DNA of 64,000 nt, taken from Serratia marcescens. Lineage in GTDB: Bacteria; Pseudomonadota; Gammaproteobacteria; Enterobacterales; Enterobacteriaceae. The notes under the pieces were generated by a model that ran no database searches, had not been told where the DNA came from, and saw only the letters and a program-made list of their open reading frames with translations. Below, in pieces: positions 1-9,197 of the stretch; within the stretch, counting starts at the first letter, position 1, and every line of letters begins with the position of its first letter. The translations under genes and the position numbers were made by a program. The stretch spans positions 4,650,001 through 4,714,000 of the forward strand of contig NZ_JARVZZ010000001.1 in the NCBI RefSeq assembly GCF_029846115.1, given 5' to 3'.

Positions 1-275
1 TCGATGGCGCTGAGCAGCGCCTGATGATGCTGATGCACCCAACTCTTGTTGAACGGCCCCCAGCTTTCCAGCTGATAGAAACCGTCGTTGTTGCGCACGC
101 CCTGCTGCACGAACTGCAACTCGACGCCCATGCCGGGCAACGCCTTCAGCACATCCTGCAACGTGCGGCGCGGCCAGCCGGTCAACGCCATCAACCGCGG
201 CACATTGGGCCGCTCACTGTGGCTAATCAGCCAGCATAAATAAAGCCGACGGGCAAATACCGGGTTAATTCCCAT
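1..275 (-). CDS. Winged helix-turn-helix protein, 3' end cut by window edge
   Basis: The visible N-terminal 91 residues read as a winged-helix DNA-binding domain. They start MGINPVFARRLYLCWL and include LTGWPRRTLQDVLKALPG, which looks like a recognition-helix segment. This resembles small predicted regulators of the COG3888 / HTH_43 type; the assignment is from memory of the family. The ATG start at 275 has an AGGAG ribosome-binding site six bases upstream. It is transcribed away from acrD, so the two genes share the 294-base intergenic region. The C-terminus lies outside the window, so full length and any effector domain are unknown. Confidence 0.6.
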   Translation of the reverse strand, partial: MGINPVFARRLYLCWLISHSERPNVPRLMALTGWPRRTLQDVLKALPGMGVELQFVQQGVRNNDGFYQLESWGPFNKSWVHQHHQALLSAI

Positions 276-441
276 GCCAAGCTCCTGCTGTAAGGTGAGT
301 CCAGTTTTTTACTTTCCTGTTCCCTGCGGCGAAGACATGCGCAAGGCCTTTGATAGTAATAAAAATGTCTTAATAGCGTACAATTATCGACGCCGGTGCA
401 TCCACGCCGTTTTCCGCTACCGTTATTTACACTATCTCCTT

Positions 442-459
442 TTTTTCTCCACGCTTTCC
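442..459 (+). promoter_or_regulatory. Candidate BaeR-binding site upstream of acrD
   Basis: TTTTTCTCCACGCTTTCC matches the first ten positions of the published E. coli BaeR consensus (TTTTTCTCCATDATTGGC) and then diverges. It lies about 110 bases before acrD, a BaeSR target in E. coli. The assignment is by eye, with no scoring matrix. Apart from this site the 276-569 gap shows no gene. Confidence 0.4.
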
Positions 460-569
460 TCGACTATCCCGAGTAAAGTGCAATAGCGCCGGAATCCTTC
501 CCTGCCGCTGAAATGCATATTTCCGATGCGTTTTAAAGATAGAACAAGTCATAACGAGGTTCGCGCTGC

Positions 570-3500
570 ATGGCCAATTTTTTTATTGATCGCCCGATTT
601 TCGCCTGGGTGCTGGCAATTATTCTTTGCCTGACCGGGGCATTGGCGATTTTTTCTTTACCGGTGGAACAATACCCGAATTTGGCGCCGCCGAACGTGCG
701 CATCAGCGCAACTTACCCAGGTGCTTCGGCGCAAACGCTGGAAAACACCGTCACGCAGATCATTGAACAGAATATGACCGGCCTCGACAACATGATGTAT
801 ATGTCGTCGCAGAGCACCAATACCGGCCAGGCGACCGTCACGCTGACGTTCGAAGCCGGCACCGATCCCAACGAGGCGATGCAGCAGGTACAAAACCAGC
901 TGCAGGCGGCGATCAAGCGCCTGCCGCAGGCGGTGCAGAATCAGGGGGTCACGGTGTCGAAATCCGGCGACACCACGCTGATGATGGTGGCGTTCGTCTC
1001 CACCGACAACAGCATGGACAAGCAGGACATCGCCGATTACATCGTCTCCAACCTGCAGGATCCGCTTAGCCGCATCAACGGCGTCGGCAGCATGGACGTG
1101 TACGGCTCGCAATACGCCATGCGCATCTGGCTCGATCCCAACAAGCTCAACAGTTACCAGCTCACGACCCAGGACGTGGTCAATGCCATTCAATCGCAGA
1201 ACGCCCAGGTGGCGGTCGGCCAACTGGGCGGCACGCCATCGGTCGATAAACAGGCGTTGAACGCCACCATCAACGCCCAGTCGCAGCTCCAGACGCCGGA
1301 ACAGTTCCGTCAGATCACCCTGCGGGTCAATCAGGACGGATCGCTGGTGACGCTGGGCAACGTCGCCACCGTCGAACTGGGCGGCGAGAACTACAACTAC
1401 CTCAGCCGCTACAACGGCATGCAGGCCGCGGGCATGAATATCAAGCTGGCCTCCGGCGCCAACGAACTGCAGACCGACCAGTTGGTGAAGGACAAGATCG
1501 CCGAGCTGTCGCAGTACTTCCCGCACGGGCTGGAGGCCAAAGTGGCCTATGAAACCACCCCGTTCGTCAAAGCCTCGATCAAAGACGTGGTGAAAACGCT
1601 GCTGGAAGCCATCCTGCTGGTGTTCCTGGTGATGTACCTGTTTCTGCAGAACTTCCGCGCCACGCTGATCCCCACCATCGCCGTGCCAGTGGTGTTGATG
1701 GGCACCTTCGCCATCCTTTCCGCCTGCGGCTTCAGCATCAACACCCTCACCATGTTCGCCATGGTGCTGGCGATCGGCCTGCTGGTGGACGACGCCATCG
1801 TGGTGGTGGAAAACGTCGAGCGCGTGATGAGCGAAGAAGGCCTGCCGCCGCGCGAGGCCACGCGCAAATCCATGGGGCAGATCCAGAGCGCGCTGGTCGG
1901 CATCGCGCTGGTGCTGTCGGCGGTGTTCGTGCCGATGGCGTTCTTCGGCGGCACCACCGGCGCCATCTATCGCCAGTTCTCCATCACCATCGTCTCCGCC
2001 ATGGTGCTGTCGGTACTGGTGGCGATGATCCTGACCCCGGCCCTGTGCGCCACGCTGCTCAAACCGATCGCCAAGGGGCACCACCACGGCAAGCGCGGCT
2101 TCTTCGGCTGGTTCAACCGCATGTTCAACCGCAACACCGAACGCTATGAGCGCGGCGTGGGGCGCATCCTGCACGCCAGCGGCCGCTACATGGTGATTTA
2201 TCTGCTGTTGCTGGGCGGCATGGCGCTGCTGTTCATCAAGCTGCCGACCTCGTTCCTGCCGCAGGAAGACCGCGGCATCTTCACCGTACAGGTGCAGCTG
2301 CCGGCAGGTTCGACCCTGCAGCAAACGTCCAAAGTGGTGGAAAAGGTCGAACAGTACTTCCTCACCGAAGAGAAACAGGACGTGGTGTCGGTGTTCGCCA
2401 TCATCGGCTCCGGGCCGGGGGGCAACGGCCAAAACGTGGCGCGTCTGTTCATTCGGCTGAAAGACTGGGACCTGCGCACGGCGGGCGCCAACAGCTCATT
2501 CGACATCATCGATCGCGCCACGCTGGCATTCAGCAAGATTAACGAAGCCCGGGTGATCGCCAGCAGTCCGCCGGCGATCACCGGCCTCGGCAACTCCTCC
2601 GGCTTCGATATGGAGTTGGAGGACCACGCCGGGCTCGGCCACGCCAAGCTGATGGCGGCGCGCGATCAGCTGCTGCAGCTGGCCGCGCAAAACCCGCTGC
2701 TGTCGCGCGTGCGTCACAACGGCCTGGACGACAGCCCGCAGCTGCAAATCGACATCGATCAACGCAAGGCGCAAGCGCTGGGCGTGTCGATCGACGACAT
2801 CAACAATACCCTCTCCACCGCCTGGGGCTCGACCTACGTCAACGACTTCGTCGACCGCGGGCGGGTGAAAAAAGTTTACGTGCAGGCCGCGGCGCCGTTC
2901 CGCATGTTGCCGGATGACATCAACAAATGGTATGTGCGCAACGACGCGGGCGGCATGGTGCCGTTCTCGGCCTTCGCCAGCTCGCACTGGGAGTACGGTT
3001 CGCCGCGGCTGGAACGCTATAACGGCAGCTCGGCGCTGGAGATCGTCGGCGAAGCGGCTAACGGCGTCAGTTCCGGCACCGCCATGATGGAAATGGAAAA
3101 ACTGGTCAGCCAACTGCCGACCGGTTTTGGCCTCGAGTGGACGGCGATGTCCTATCAGGAACGGCTGTCCGGCTCGCAGGCGCCGGCGCTGTACGCCATC
3201 TCGCTGCTGGTGGTGTTCCTGTGTCTGGCGGCGCTGTACGAGAGCTGGTCGATTCCGTTCTCGGTGATGCTGGTGGTGCCGCTGGGGGTGATCGGCGCGG
3301 TCGCCGCTACCTGGCTGCGCGGGCTGGAGAACGACGTTTATTTCCAGGTCGGCCTGTTGACCATCATTGGGCTGTCGGCGAAAAACGCCATTCTGATCGT
3401 CGAATTCGCCAATGAACTGAATCAGAAAGGGCAGGATCTGATGTCGGCGACGCTCGAAGCTTCACGCATGCGTCTGCGCCCGATCCTGATGACCTCGCTG

Positions 3501-3704
3501 GCGTTTATCTTCGGCGTGCTGCCGATGACCATCAGCAGCGGCGCCGGCTCAGGCAGCCAGCATGCGGTCGGCACCGGGGTGATGGGCGGCATGATCTCCG
3601 CCACCCTGCTGGCCATTTTCTTCGTGCCGCTGTTCTTCGTGCTGGTGCGCCGCCGCTTCCCGGGGAAACCGCATCCGGCAGCCACGCCGACCACCGAGGA
3701 GTAA
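570..3704 (+). CDS. acrD: RND multidrug efflux pump AcrD
   Basis: AcrD is the inner-membrane, proton-driven RND transporter that exports aminoglycosides and amphiphilic compounds with AcrA and TolC. At 1044 residues it has the size and layout of the family: TM1 at residues 10-30, two large periplasmic loops and twelve TM helices. TM4 carries the proton-relay acidic pair in [16 protein letters not shown]. The start [17 protein letters not shown] and the end [13 protein letters not shown] match E. coli AcrD rather than AcrB. It stands alone without its own membrane-fusion gene, as in E. coli. Downstream gene order (ypfM, yffB, dapE) also identifies it as acrD. A long antisense open frame across it (657-2432) is a GC-rich shadow. 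Confidence 0.95.
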   Translation: MANFFIDRPIFAWVLAIILCLTGALAIFSLPVEQYPNLAPPNVRISATYPGASAQTLENTVTQIIEQNMTGLDNMMYMSSQSTNTGQATVTLTFEAGTDPNEAMQQVQNQLQAAIKRLPQAVQNQGVTVSKSGDTTLMMVAFVSTDNSMDKQDIADYIVSNLQDPLSRINGVGSMDVYGSQYAMRIWLDPNKLNSYQLTTQDVVNAIQSQNAQVAVGQLGGTPSVDKQALNATINAQSQLQTPEQFRQITLRVNQDGSLVTLGNVATVELGGENYNYLSRYNGMQAAGMNIKLASGANELQTDQLVKDKIAELSQYFPHGLEAKVAYETTPFVKASIKDVVKTLLEAILLVFLVMYLFLQNFRATLIPTIAVPVVLMGTFAILSACGFSINTLTMFAMVLAIGLLVDDAIVVVENVERVMSEEGLPPREATRKSMGQIQSALVGIALVLSAVFVPMAFFGGTTGAIYRQFSITIVSAMVLSVLVAMILTPALCATLLKPIAKGHHHGKRGFFGWFNRMFNRNTERYERGVGRILHASGRYMVIYLLLLGGMALLFIKLPTSFLPQEDRGIFTVQVQLPAGSTLQQTSKVVEKVEQYFLTEEKQDVVSVFAIIGSGPGGNGQNVARLFIRLKDWDLRTAGANSSFDIIDRATLAFSKINEARVIASSPPAITGLGNSSGFDMELEDHAGLGHAKLMAARDQLLQLAAQNPLLSRVRHNGLDDSPQLQIDIDQRKAQALGVSIDDINNTLSTAWGSTYVNDFVDRGRVKKVYVQAAAPFRMLPDDINKWYVRNDAGGMVPFSAFASSHWEYGSPRLERYNGSSALEIVGEAANGVSSGTAMMEMEKLVSQLPTGFGLEWTAMSYQERLSGSQAPALYAISLLVVFLCLAALYESWSIPFSVMLVVPLGVIGAVAATWLRGLENDVYFQVGLLTIIGLSAKNAILIVEFANELNQKGQDLMSATLEASRMRLRPILMTSLAFIFGVLPMTISSGAGSGSQHAVGTGVMGGMISATLLAIFFVPLFFVLVRRRFPGKPHPAATPTTEE

Positions 3705-3713
3705 CAGACAGCG

Positions 3714-3750
3714 CATAAAAAAAGCAGCGTCGGGTTACCGATGCTGCTTT
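3714..3750 (-). terminator. Terminator between acrD and ypfM
   Basis: AAAGCAGC and GCTGCTTT (3721-3728 and 3743-3750) form a stem. On the minus strand the stem is followed by seven T, so it mainly ends ypfM transcription. It may also stop acrD from the other side. Confidence 0.8.
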
Positions 3751-3830
3751 ATTTCGAACGATAATCTCGTTCCCAAGGTGTTTCAGTGACGCTCCAATGA
3801 CTCAACCTTGCCATCTGCTTCAACGCTGTG

Positions 3831-3890
3831 TCAGTTGCCCAACATCTCATCAATGAAGTCTTTCCAGTTTCCTAATTCACGATCAACCAT
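3831..3890 (-). CDS. ypfM: Small protein YpfM
   Basis: This is a 19-residue frame, MVDRELGNWKDFIDEMLGN. It matches the experimentally detected E. coli small protein YpfM, which has the same ERELGNWKDFI core and the same location between acrD and yffB. A GAGG lies 12 bases before the ATG, and a strong leftward terminator begins about 80 bases after the stop. The function of YpfM is unknown. Conservation of residues 3-13 and of position supports a real gene despite its size. Confidence 0.85.
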   Translation of the reverse strand: MVDRELGNWKDFIDEMLGN

Positions 3891-4106
3891 AATACTTTAC
3901 AACCTCAATTATTTGACGAAGCGGATTCTACGCCTGTTTTTTGACCATGTGAAGGGAAACGGGAACGATGCCGGGCCCGGAAACCGGGCTTAGCGCACAT
4001 TTTCGTATTTATCTCATCAATGTGTTGTGCAGCTATTCCCTTGTGATATCAATTTCTCCACGGTAGCGTGTAAAAGGTATAAAAATACGCCAATGGAGCG
4101 CCGATC

Positions 4107-4586
4107 ATGTCCACCTCTTTGTCTCTCTCGCAGTTGAAAACGCAGGGCCGCTATCAGGAAGCGACTGCGCTGGCGTTACGGCAACTGGCGGCCGAACCGG
4201 AAGCGGCGATATTGCACCTTCAGCTGGCCTGCCTGTATGACGTGCAGGGCCTGGAGCAACAGGCCATTCCCTGCTACCTCGCGGCGCTGGCCCGCGATTT
4301 GCCGCCCGCCCAGCGCCGCGAGGCCTGGCTGGGCCTCGGCAGCACCTACCGCGCCCTGGGAGAATATCCGGCTTCGTTACGGGCTTTCGACGACGGTCTG
4401 ACCGAGTTCCCGCAGGCCTACGAGCTGATGTTGTTTCGCGCCATGGCGCTGTACAACCTGGGTGAAAATAAACGGGCCGTGGCCGATCTGTTGTTGCTGT
4501 TGGCGGACACCTCGTCAGACCCCGACATCCGCGGCTATCAGCGCGCCATTCGGCACTATGCCGCCGATCTCAATCTTATTGGTTAG
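4107..4586 (+). CDS. Tetratricopeptide repeat protein
   Basis: The 159-residue protein is built of helical pairs with the TPR signature: alanine/leucine-rich helices near residues 38-65 (LHLQLACLYDVQGLEQQAIP), 72-105 (WLGLGSTYRALGEYPASLRA) and 108-140. There is no signal peptide or membrane segment, so it is probably a cytoplasmic adaptor. The stop is only 9 bases before the next ATG, so it probably forms a two-gene operon with the following acetyltransferase and may serve it. Its precise role is unknown. It is not part of the E. coli acrD-yffB neighbourhood. Confidence 0.75.
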   Translation: MSTSLSLSQLKTQGRYQEATALALRQLAAEPEAAILHLQLACLYDVQGLEQQAIPCYLAALARDLPPAQRREAWLGLGSTYRALGEYPASLRAFDDGLTEFPQAYELMLFRAMALYNLGENKRAVADLLLLLADTSSDPDIRGYQRAIRHYAADLNLIG

Positions 4587-4595
4587 AGGAAAACG

Positions 4596-5027
4596 ATGGA
4601 AATTGTCACCGATCTGAACCGCCGCGCCATCGACTGGCAGCGGCTGTGCGAATTGCTGGAGGCCGCCGGGCTGGGCAAACGCGATCCGCACACCCTGCGG
4701 CGCGTTTACCAACACAGCCAGTTTTGCTATTGGGGGTTTATCGGCGACGAACTGATCGCCACCGCGCACGCCATCAGCGATCTGACCTCGGTCGCCTACC
4801 TGGCCGACGTGGCGATCGATCCGCGCTTTCAGGGGCAAGGGCTGGGACGCAGGTTGATGGATCGGGTAATGCAAGATTTGGCGCCGCTCGGCAAGATTTT
4901 CATCTATTCCGTGCCGGAAAAGCGGACCTTCTATAAAAAGTACGGCTTTCACGATTTGGCCACCGGCATGGTGTATGCGGACGGCGCCTCTCTGCAGCGC
5001 CTGCAACAGGGAGGCTACGTGCGTTAA
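4596..5027 (+). CDS. GNAT-family N-acetyltransferase
   Basis: The 143-residue protein has the acetyl-CoA binding motif A of GNAT enzymes (VAIDPRFQGQGLGRRLMDRV, near residues 73-92; RFQGQGLGRRL is the pyrophosphate loop). A C-terminal YSVPEKRTFYKKYGF segment is typical of motif B. The acceptor substrate cannot be told from sequence. AGAGGAAAA precedes the ATG. It lies 9 bases after the TPR gene, which suggests co-expression, and converges on another acetyltransferase at 5035. Confidence 0.85.
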   Translation: MEIVTDLNRRAIDWQRLCELLEAAGLGKRDPHTLRRVYQHSQFCYWGFIGDELIATAHAISDLTSVAYLADVAIDPRFQGQGLGRRLMDRVMQDLAPLGKIFIYSVPEKRTFYKKYGFHDLATGMVYADGASLQRLQQGGYVR

Positions 5028-5034
5028 ACGCGCT

Positions 5035-5460
5035 TCACAAAGTTTTGCTCATAAAGACGCGGCTGGTTCCCGGCGGCAAGCAAGGCACCTCCCCCATACG
5101 CTGCCAGCCATGCCGTTGATAAAAGTCCGGCGCCTGAAAGCTGATGGTGTACAACACGGCCGAAAGGCAACCGCGCCGGCGGCCTTCCTGTTCGAAACGG
5201 CGCAACAGTTCGCTGCCCAACCCCGCGCCGCGCAGCGCTTCCGGCAGATAAAAGAGATCGAGAAACAGCAGCCCTAATGATGAACGTCCGGTAATTCCCC
5301 CCAGAACGTCCCCACTGTCGGGATCTTTTACCACCACCGCCAGCGGCAGACGATCGCCGTAGCCGATCTGTTGATCATTAAAACGGTCCAACCCCTCCGC
5401 AATACAAGACGTTATTTCCGGTGTTACCCGATCGGAAATTTCGATATGACATTCTTTCAC
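5035..5460 (-). CDS. GNAT-family N-acetyltransferase
   Basis: A single-domain acetyltransferase. Motif A reads LFYLPEALRGAGLGSELLRR (LRGAGLGSELL is the acetyl-CoA loop), and YTISFQAPDFYQRHGW gives the usual C-terminal Tyr/Gly segment. I place the start at GTG 5460 because GGAGAG sits 6 bases upstream; an in-frame TTG at 5478 has no such site. This gives 141 residues. It ends 7 bases from the convergent acetyltransferase at 4596, but the two are only distantly alike. The substrate is unknown. Confidence 0.8.
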   Translation of the reverse strand: MKECHIEISDRVTPEITSCIAEGLDRFNDQQIGYGDRLPLAVVVKDPDSGDVLGGITGRSSLGLLFLDLFYLPEALRGAGLGSELLRRFEQEGRRRGCLSAVLYTISFQAPDFYQRHGWQRMGEVPCLPPGTSRVFMSKTL

Positions 5461-5989
5461 GCCAGCTCTCCGTATCAATCGCCCACATTACGCGCTGTTC
5501 GTCGCTCAAAACATCGCATTTTCTTTGTTTAGATTTATCTTTATCTCAATTTCAAACCGAATTTCCGCATAAACTCATAGACTGTCTTTCCACCGTTCAA
5601 AATAAAACCGCCATCACGGCAAGAAAACAAGAAATATCTTAGTTATTAACTCATTAACGAAATCAGCCACGCTAAAGCTATCGATAAAAACGATCGAATT
5701 TAATTTTGCGATAGGTGACATCTATGTTAATTCCTTTTAATAACCTGAGTATTAATAGAGGATTTCTATTCTATTAAACCGCCTCCGGCCAAAGGGCCGG
5801 CTAAAAAGCAGATTTACTCTTTATAAATCATGTTAGTATATGAGACTTTCCTTATTTTCCGCTGCCGAGAGAGGGCCTCCGTCTACGCGACAAGATAAGT
5901 TCAATGTGAAATTATTTAGATTGTTTCTTTTTTTATGTTTTAAGATATCGATCCTCACCGGGAAATAGAAAGTAAAGGACTATAATAAA
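5461..5989. other. AT-rich intergenic stretch before the LuxR-type gene
   Basis: The region is markedly more AT-rich than its neighbours. It contains a 17-codon frame (5724-5777, MLIPFNNLSINRGFLFY) with AGGTGA 8 bases upstream. A perfect hairpin CCGGCC-AAAG-GGCCGG (5785-5800) follows its stop by 7 bases. That arrangement resembles a leader peptide but is unproven. No larger gene is visible. Low GC plus an orphan regulator suggests acquired or silenced DNA. Confidence 0.4.
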
Positions 5990-6541
5990 ATGGAAATTGA
6001 TATTTTCAGCGAGTGTGCCTATACCACCGTCGGCATCCGACAACTCTTTAAGCAAACCTGGGCGGAAAAACGTGCACCGGCCGGCTTTAGCCGCAAAAGA
6101 GTCTGCTTTATCGATGTCACCATCGCCAATTTTGAAGCGCGTTACCGCGATGAATATGCCAACCCCAACACCTACAAAATAGTCATTATCACCGACTGCC
6201 CGCATGAAATGGTGATTGTCGACAATAAGACCATTATATTATCAAACCTTATATCATTGAGCCGTTTCAGCCACCTGATCGGCGACTTATATAAGCGTTA
6301 CAGTCACTATACCGAGCCGCCGCAACTCTCCCAGCGCGAGTCCCTTTTCCTCTCGGAGTGGTCGACGGGAAAATCGCTGACCGATATCAGCAATGCCATG
6401 AATATCAGAAATAAAACCGCCAATCATTACAAGTCGCGAATAATGAAAAAATTCGGCACCAGCAGGATAAAACCGCTGTTGCATATTACCCGCGTACGGT
6501 GTTTAACCGATCGTTTAAACATAAGAATAAATAAAGAATAG
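5990..6541 (+). CDS. LuxR/FixJ-type response-regulator-like transcription factor
   Basis: The 183-residue protein has an N-terminal half with a receiver-like outline: KRVCFIDVTIANFEARYR near residues 36-53 and YKIVIITDCPHEMVIVDN near 62-80. A C-terminal LuxR helix-turn-helix follows (LSQRESLFLSEWSTGKSLTD then ISNAMNIRNKTANHYKSRIM, residues 111-150). The usual cluster of acidic residues and the receiver lysine are not evident, so phosphorylation is doubtful. AAAGGA precedes the ATG. It is AT-rich, without a sensor kinase or operon partner. Enterobacterial relatives of this shape often control fimbriae or capsule, but nothing here shows its target. Confidence 0.7.
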   Translation: MEIDIFSECAYTTVGIRQLFKQTWAEKRAPAGFSRKRVCFIDVTIANFEARYRDEYANPNTYKIVIITDCPHEMVIVDNKTIILSNLISLSRFSHLIGDLYKRYSHYTEPPQLSQRESLFLSEWSTGKSLTDISNAMNIRNKTANHYKSRIMKKFGTSRIKPLLHITRVRCLTDRLNIRINKE

Positions 6542-6579
6542 CGTTTTCTTTCCCAGAACCGCAGGGGTAGCTGAACGCA

Positions 6580-6613
6580 TTCGCCGGCGTCTTTTAACAG
6601 CACTGCCGGCGAA
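6580..6613. repeat. Inverted repeat after the LuxR-type gene
   Basis: TTCGCCGGC (6580-6588) and GCCGGCGAA (6605-6613) are perfect inverted arms around a 16-base loop, 38 bases after the regulator's stop. No T-run follows, so it is a poor intrinsic terminator. The rest of 6542-6795 shows no gene. Confidence 0.5.
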
Positions 6614-6795
6614 GGTCGCCGTTTCATCGCTTTGACAGCCTCTTTCCCTGGCCCCCAATCGCATCTCACGCGCATCGTTGTCTGGATCTCGCCGCCGCTT
6701 TACTGGCATTATCTCTGCTATCGCCGGGCGGCGAGAAGGCCTAAGATCGCGTCCGCCGCCCAGTATCGACTCGACGAGACAGGTAGCTTTACGCC

Positions 6796-7182
6796 ATGGC
6801 AAACAAACCGCAACAGACAACGCTGACGATGTACGGCATCAAAAACTGCGACACCATCAAAAAAGCCCGCCGCTGGCTGGAAGATCAGGGCGTGACCTAT
6901 CATTTTCACGACTATCGCGCCGACGGCCTGACCGAACAGCAGTTGCGCGGCTTCGTCGCGCAACTGGGTTGGGAGCCGCTGCTCAATACCCGCGGCACCA
7001 CCTGGCGCAAGCTGGATGAAGCGCAGCGCAATGCCTGCGATAACGCCGACGCCGCCATCGCGCTGATGCTGGCGCAGCCGGCAATCATTAAACGTCCGCT
7101 GCTGGACGACGGCAACGGCCACGCGCTGCTCGGTTTCAACGCCGACGCTTACCAACAATTTATCGCCGAGGTTGCCGTATGA
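6796..7182 (+). CDS. yffB: ArsC/Spx-family protein YffB
   Basis: This is a thioredoxin-fold protein of the ArsC/Spx family. [17 protein letters not shown] (residues 12-28) has the single family cysteine in NCDT, and [10 protein letters not shown] near residue 95 is the conserved arginine-proline segment. Over residues 12-128 it matches E. coli YffB. The exact reaction is not settled; the family was tested as a glutathione-dependent reductase. Its stop overlaps the dapE start by four bases (ATGA), the same coupling as in E. coli. Ten extra N-terminal residues compared with E. coli suggest that the ATG at 6796 or a slightly later start is used. Confidence 0.92.
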   Translation: MANKPQQTTLTMYGIKNCDTIKKARRWLEDQGVTYHFHDYRADGLTEQQLRGFVAQLGWEPLLNTRGTTWRKLDEAQRNACDNADAAIALMLAQPAIIKRPLLDDGNGHALLGFNADAYQQFIAEVAV

Positions 7183-8306
7183 CTTGCCCGGTTATCGAAC
7201 TGGCCCAGCAGTTGATCAAACGCCCTTCCCTCAGCCCGAATGACGAAGGCTGCCAGCAGCTGATGATCGAACGTTTGCAGGCGATCGGCTTCACCGTCGA
7301 AGCCATGGACTTCGAAGACACCCAAAACTTCTGGGCCTGGCGCGGCGAAGGGCAAACCCTGGCGTTTGCCGGGCACACCGACGTGGTGCCGACCGGCGAT
7401 GAAAAACGCTGGGACAATCCGCCGTTTGAACCGGCAATCCGCGACGGCATGCTGTATGGCCGCGGTGCGGCAGACATGAAAGGCTCGTTGGCCGCGATGG
7501 TGGTAGCTGCGGAACGCTTTGTCGCCGCCAACCCGAATCATCAGGGCCGCCTGGCATTTCTGATCACTTCAGATGAAGAGGCCAGCGCCACCCACGGCAC
7601 GGTTAAAGTGGTCGAAACGCTGATGGCGCGCAACGAGCGGCTTGATTACTGCCTGGTCGGCGAGCCGTCCAGCACCGAGCGCGTCGGCGACGTGGTGAAA
7701 AACGGCCGTCGCGGCTCCATCACCGCCAACCTGCATATCCACGGCGTACAGGGGCACGTCGCCTATCCGCACCTGGCGGACAACCCGGTGCACCGCGCCA
7801 TGCCGGCGCTGAATGAACTGGTGGCGATCGAATGGGATCGCGGCAACGAGTTCTTCCCGCCGACCAGCATGCAGATCGCCAACGTGCAGGCAGGCACTGG
7901 CAGCAACAACGTGATCCCGGGCGATCTCTACGTGCAATTCAACTTCCGTTTCAGCACCGAACTCACCGACGCGATGATCAAGCAGCGCGTGGAAGAGCTG
8001 CTGGAACGCCACCAGTTGAATTACAGCATCGAGTGGCGGCTGTCCGGCCAGCCGTTCCTCACCTCGCGCGGCGCGCTGGTGGATGCGGTGGTCAACGCCG
8101 TCGAGCACTATTCTGAATTGACGCCGCAGCTGCTGACCACCGGCGGCACCTCCGACGGCCGCTTCATCGCGCAGATGGGCGCGCAGGTGGTAGAACTGGG
8201 GCCGGTCAACGCCACCATCCACAAGGTCAACGAATGTGTCAACGCCGCGGATCTGCAGCTGCTGAGCCGCATGTATCAACGCATCATGGAGCAATTGGTC
8301 GCATGA
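7179..8306 (+). CDS. dapE: Succinyl-diaminopimelate desuccinylase DapE
   Basis: DapE is the zinc-dependent M20 hydrolase that removes succinate from N-succinyl-LL-diaminopimelate in the lysine / meso-DAP pathway feeding peptidoglycan. At 375 residues it has the family length. The metal centre is visible: H66 in [13 protein letters not shown] (with D68), D99 in [10 protein letters not shown]133-E134 in SDEEASA, and a late His in NATIHKVNE. The start overlaps yffB and the stop overlaps the next gene, each by ATGA, indicating translational coupling through a yffB-dapE-M15 peptidase-ypfN operon. Confidence 0.97.
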   Translation: MTCPVIELAQQLIKRPSLSPNDEGCQQLMIERLQAIGFTVEAMDFEDTQNFWAWRGEGQTLAFAGHTDVVPTGDEKRWDNPPFEPAIRDGMLYGRGAADMKGSLAAMVVAAERFVAANPNHQGRLAFLITSDEEASATHGTVKVVETLMARNERLDYCLVGEPSSTERVGDVVKNGRRGSITANLHIHGVQGHVAYPHLADNPVHRAMPALNELVAIEWDRGNEFFPPTSMQIANVQAGTGSNNVIPGDLYVQFNFRFSTELTDAMIKQRVEELLERHQLNYSIEWRLSGQPFLTSRGALVDAVVNAVEHYSELTPQLLTTGGTSDGRFIAQMGAQVVELGPVNATIHKVNECVNAADLQLLSRMYQRIMEQLVA

Positions 8307-8977
8307 TCAACGCAGAGATGCTCACCGGCCGCTCAACCGAACACCTGGCGCCGCTGAGCGGGAACCATCGGCTGCAGCCGCAGGCGGTCAACGCCTTCCT
8401 GGCGATGCAGCAGGCCGCGCGTGAGGCGGGATTCGATCTCCAGCCCGCCAGCACCTTCCGCGATTTCGACCGGCAACTGGCTATCTGGAATGGCAAATTC
8501 TGCGGCCAGCGGCCAGTATTAGATAAGGACAGCCGCCCGATAGACGTTGCGCCGCTGTCCGCCGCCGAGCGCTGTGAGGCGATCCTGCGCTGGTCGGCCC
8601 TGCCGGGCGCCAGCCGCCATCACTGGGGCAGCGATCTGGACGTTTACGATCCGTCGCTGCTGCCGGAAGGGCAAAAGCTGCAGCTGGAGCCGTGGGAATA
8701 TGAAGAAGGCGGTTACTTTGCGCCGCTCAACCAATGGCTGACGGCGCATATGGCCGAGTTCGGTTTCTATCGCCCCTTTACCGAAGACAGCGGTGGCGTG
8801 GCGGTGGAGCCGTGGCATCTGAGCTACCGGCCGCTGGCGCAAGAAGCCGAACATTTGCTGACCCCGGCGCTGTTGCTGGCGGCCTGGCAAGATAAGGAGG
8901 TCGCCGGTGTTGAATGGCTCGAACGCCATCTGCCCTCGATTTTTTCGCGTTTTATACGCAGTGAAGGAAAGGAGTAG
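8303..8977 (+). CDS. M15-family metallopeptidase (VanY-type D,D-carboxypeptidase-like)
   Basis: The protein has 224 residues from the ATG that overlaps the dapE stop. It carries the M15 zinc signature: [13 protein letters not shown] (His and Asp ligands, SxHxxGxxxD pattern) and, near residue 178, [10 protein letters not shown] (catalytic Glu and third ligand His). These enzymes cut D-Ala-D-Ala ends of peptidoglycan peptides or endolysin substrates. No signal peptide is seen at the chosen start, so its compartment is uncertain. Placement directly after dapE links cell-wall precursor supply and wall trimming. It is absent from the E. coli dapE-ypfN interval as I recall it. Confidence 0.87.
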   Translation: MINAEMLTGRSTEHLAPLSGNHRLQPQAVNAFLAMQQAAREAGFDLQPASTFRDFDRQLAIWNGKFCGQRPVLDKDSRPIDVAPLSAAERCEAILRWSALPGASRHHWGSDLDVYDPSLLPEGQKLQLEPWEYEEGGYFAPLNQWLTAHMAEFGFYRPFTEDSGGVAVEPWHLSYRPLAQEAEHLLTPALLLAAWQDKEVAGVEWLERHLPSIFSRFIRSEGKE

Positions 8978-8979
8978 CT

Positions 8980-9165
8980 ATGCAATGGTTAGCTGATTAC
9001 TGGTGGATTATCCTGCTGATCCTGGTGGGAATGGTCGTCAGCGGCATTAAGGAACTGCGCCGCGTCGACGTGAAAAGCTATCTGGCCAACAAGCCGGAGA
9101 TACCGCCGCACCGCGACAACAACGCCCAGTGGGATGACGAAGACGACTGGCCGAAAAAGAAATGA
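8980..9165 (+). CDS. ypfN: Small membrane protein YpfN (UPF0370)
   Basis: A 61-residue protein with one transmembrane helix at residues 5-22 ([18 protein letters not shown]) and a charged cytoplasmic-type tail ending [10 protein letters not shown]. Sequence, size and place after dapE identify the YpfN/UPF0370 family; its function is unknown. It begins 2 bases after the peptidase stop with AAGGAG in front, so it is the last gene of the operon and is followed at once by a terminator. Confidence 0.92.
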   Translation: MQWLADYWWIILLILVGMVVSGIKELRRVDVKSYLANKPEIPPHRDNNAQWDDEDDWPKKK

Positions 9166-9167
9166 CA

Positions 9168-9197
9168 TCAGGGCGCTCATCGGCGCCCTGAATTTTT
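9168..9197 (+). terminator. Terminator after ypfN
   Basis: TCAGGGCGC and GCGCCCTGA (9168-9176, 9183-9191) pair perfectly around TCATCG and are followed by five T. The T-run runs into the stop codon of the convergent ypfH. Confidence 0.88.

Noticed and set aside
274..486. 70-residue frame upstream of acrD
   Set aside because: AT-rich regulatory gap with no ribosome-binding site; residues show no recognisable fold, and the frame covers the candidate BaeR site.
657..2432. 591-residue open frame antisense to acrD
   Set aside because: Low-complexity His/Arg/Asp composition, no ribosome-binding site, lies wholly inside acrD.
5785..5800. CCGGCC/GGCCGG hairpin as a terminator
   Set aside because: No T-run on either strand, so it is reported only as part of the leader-like arrangement.
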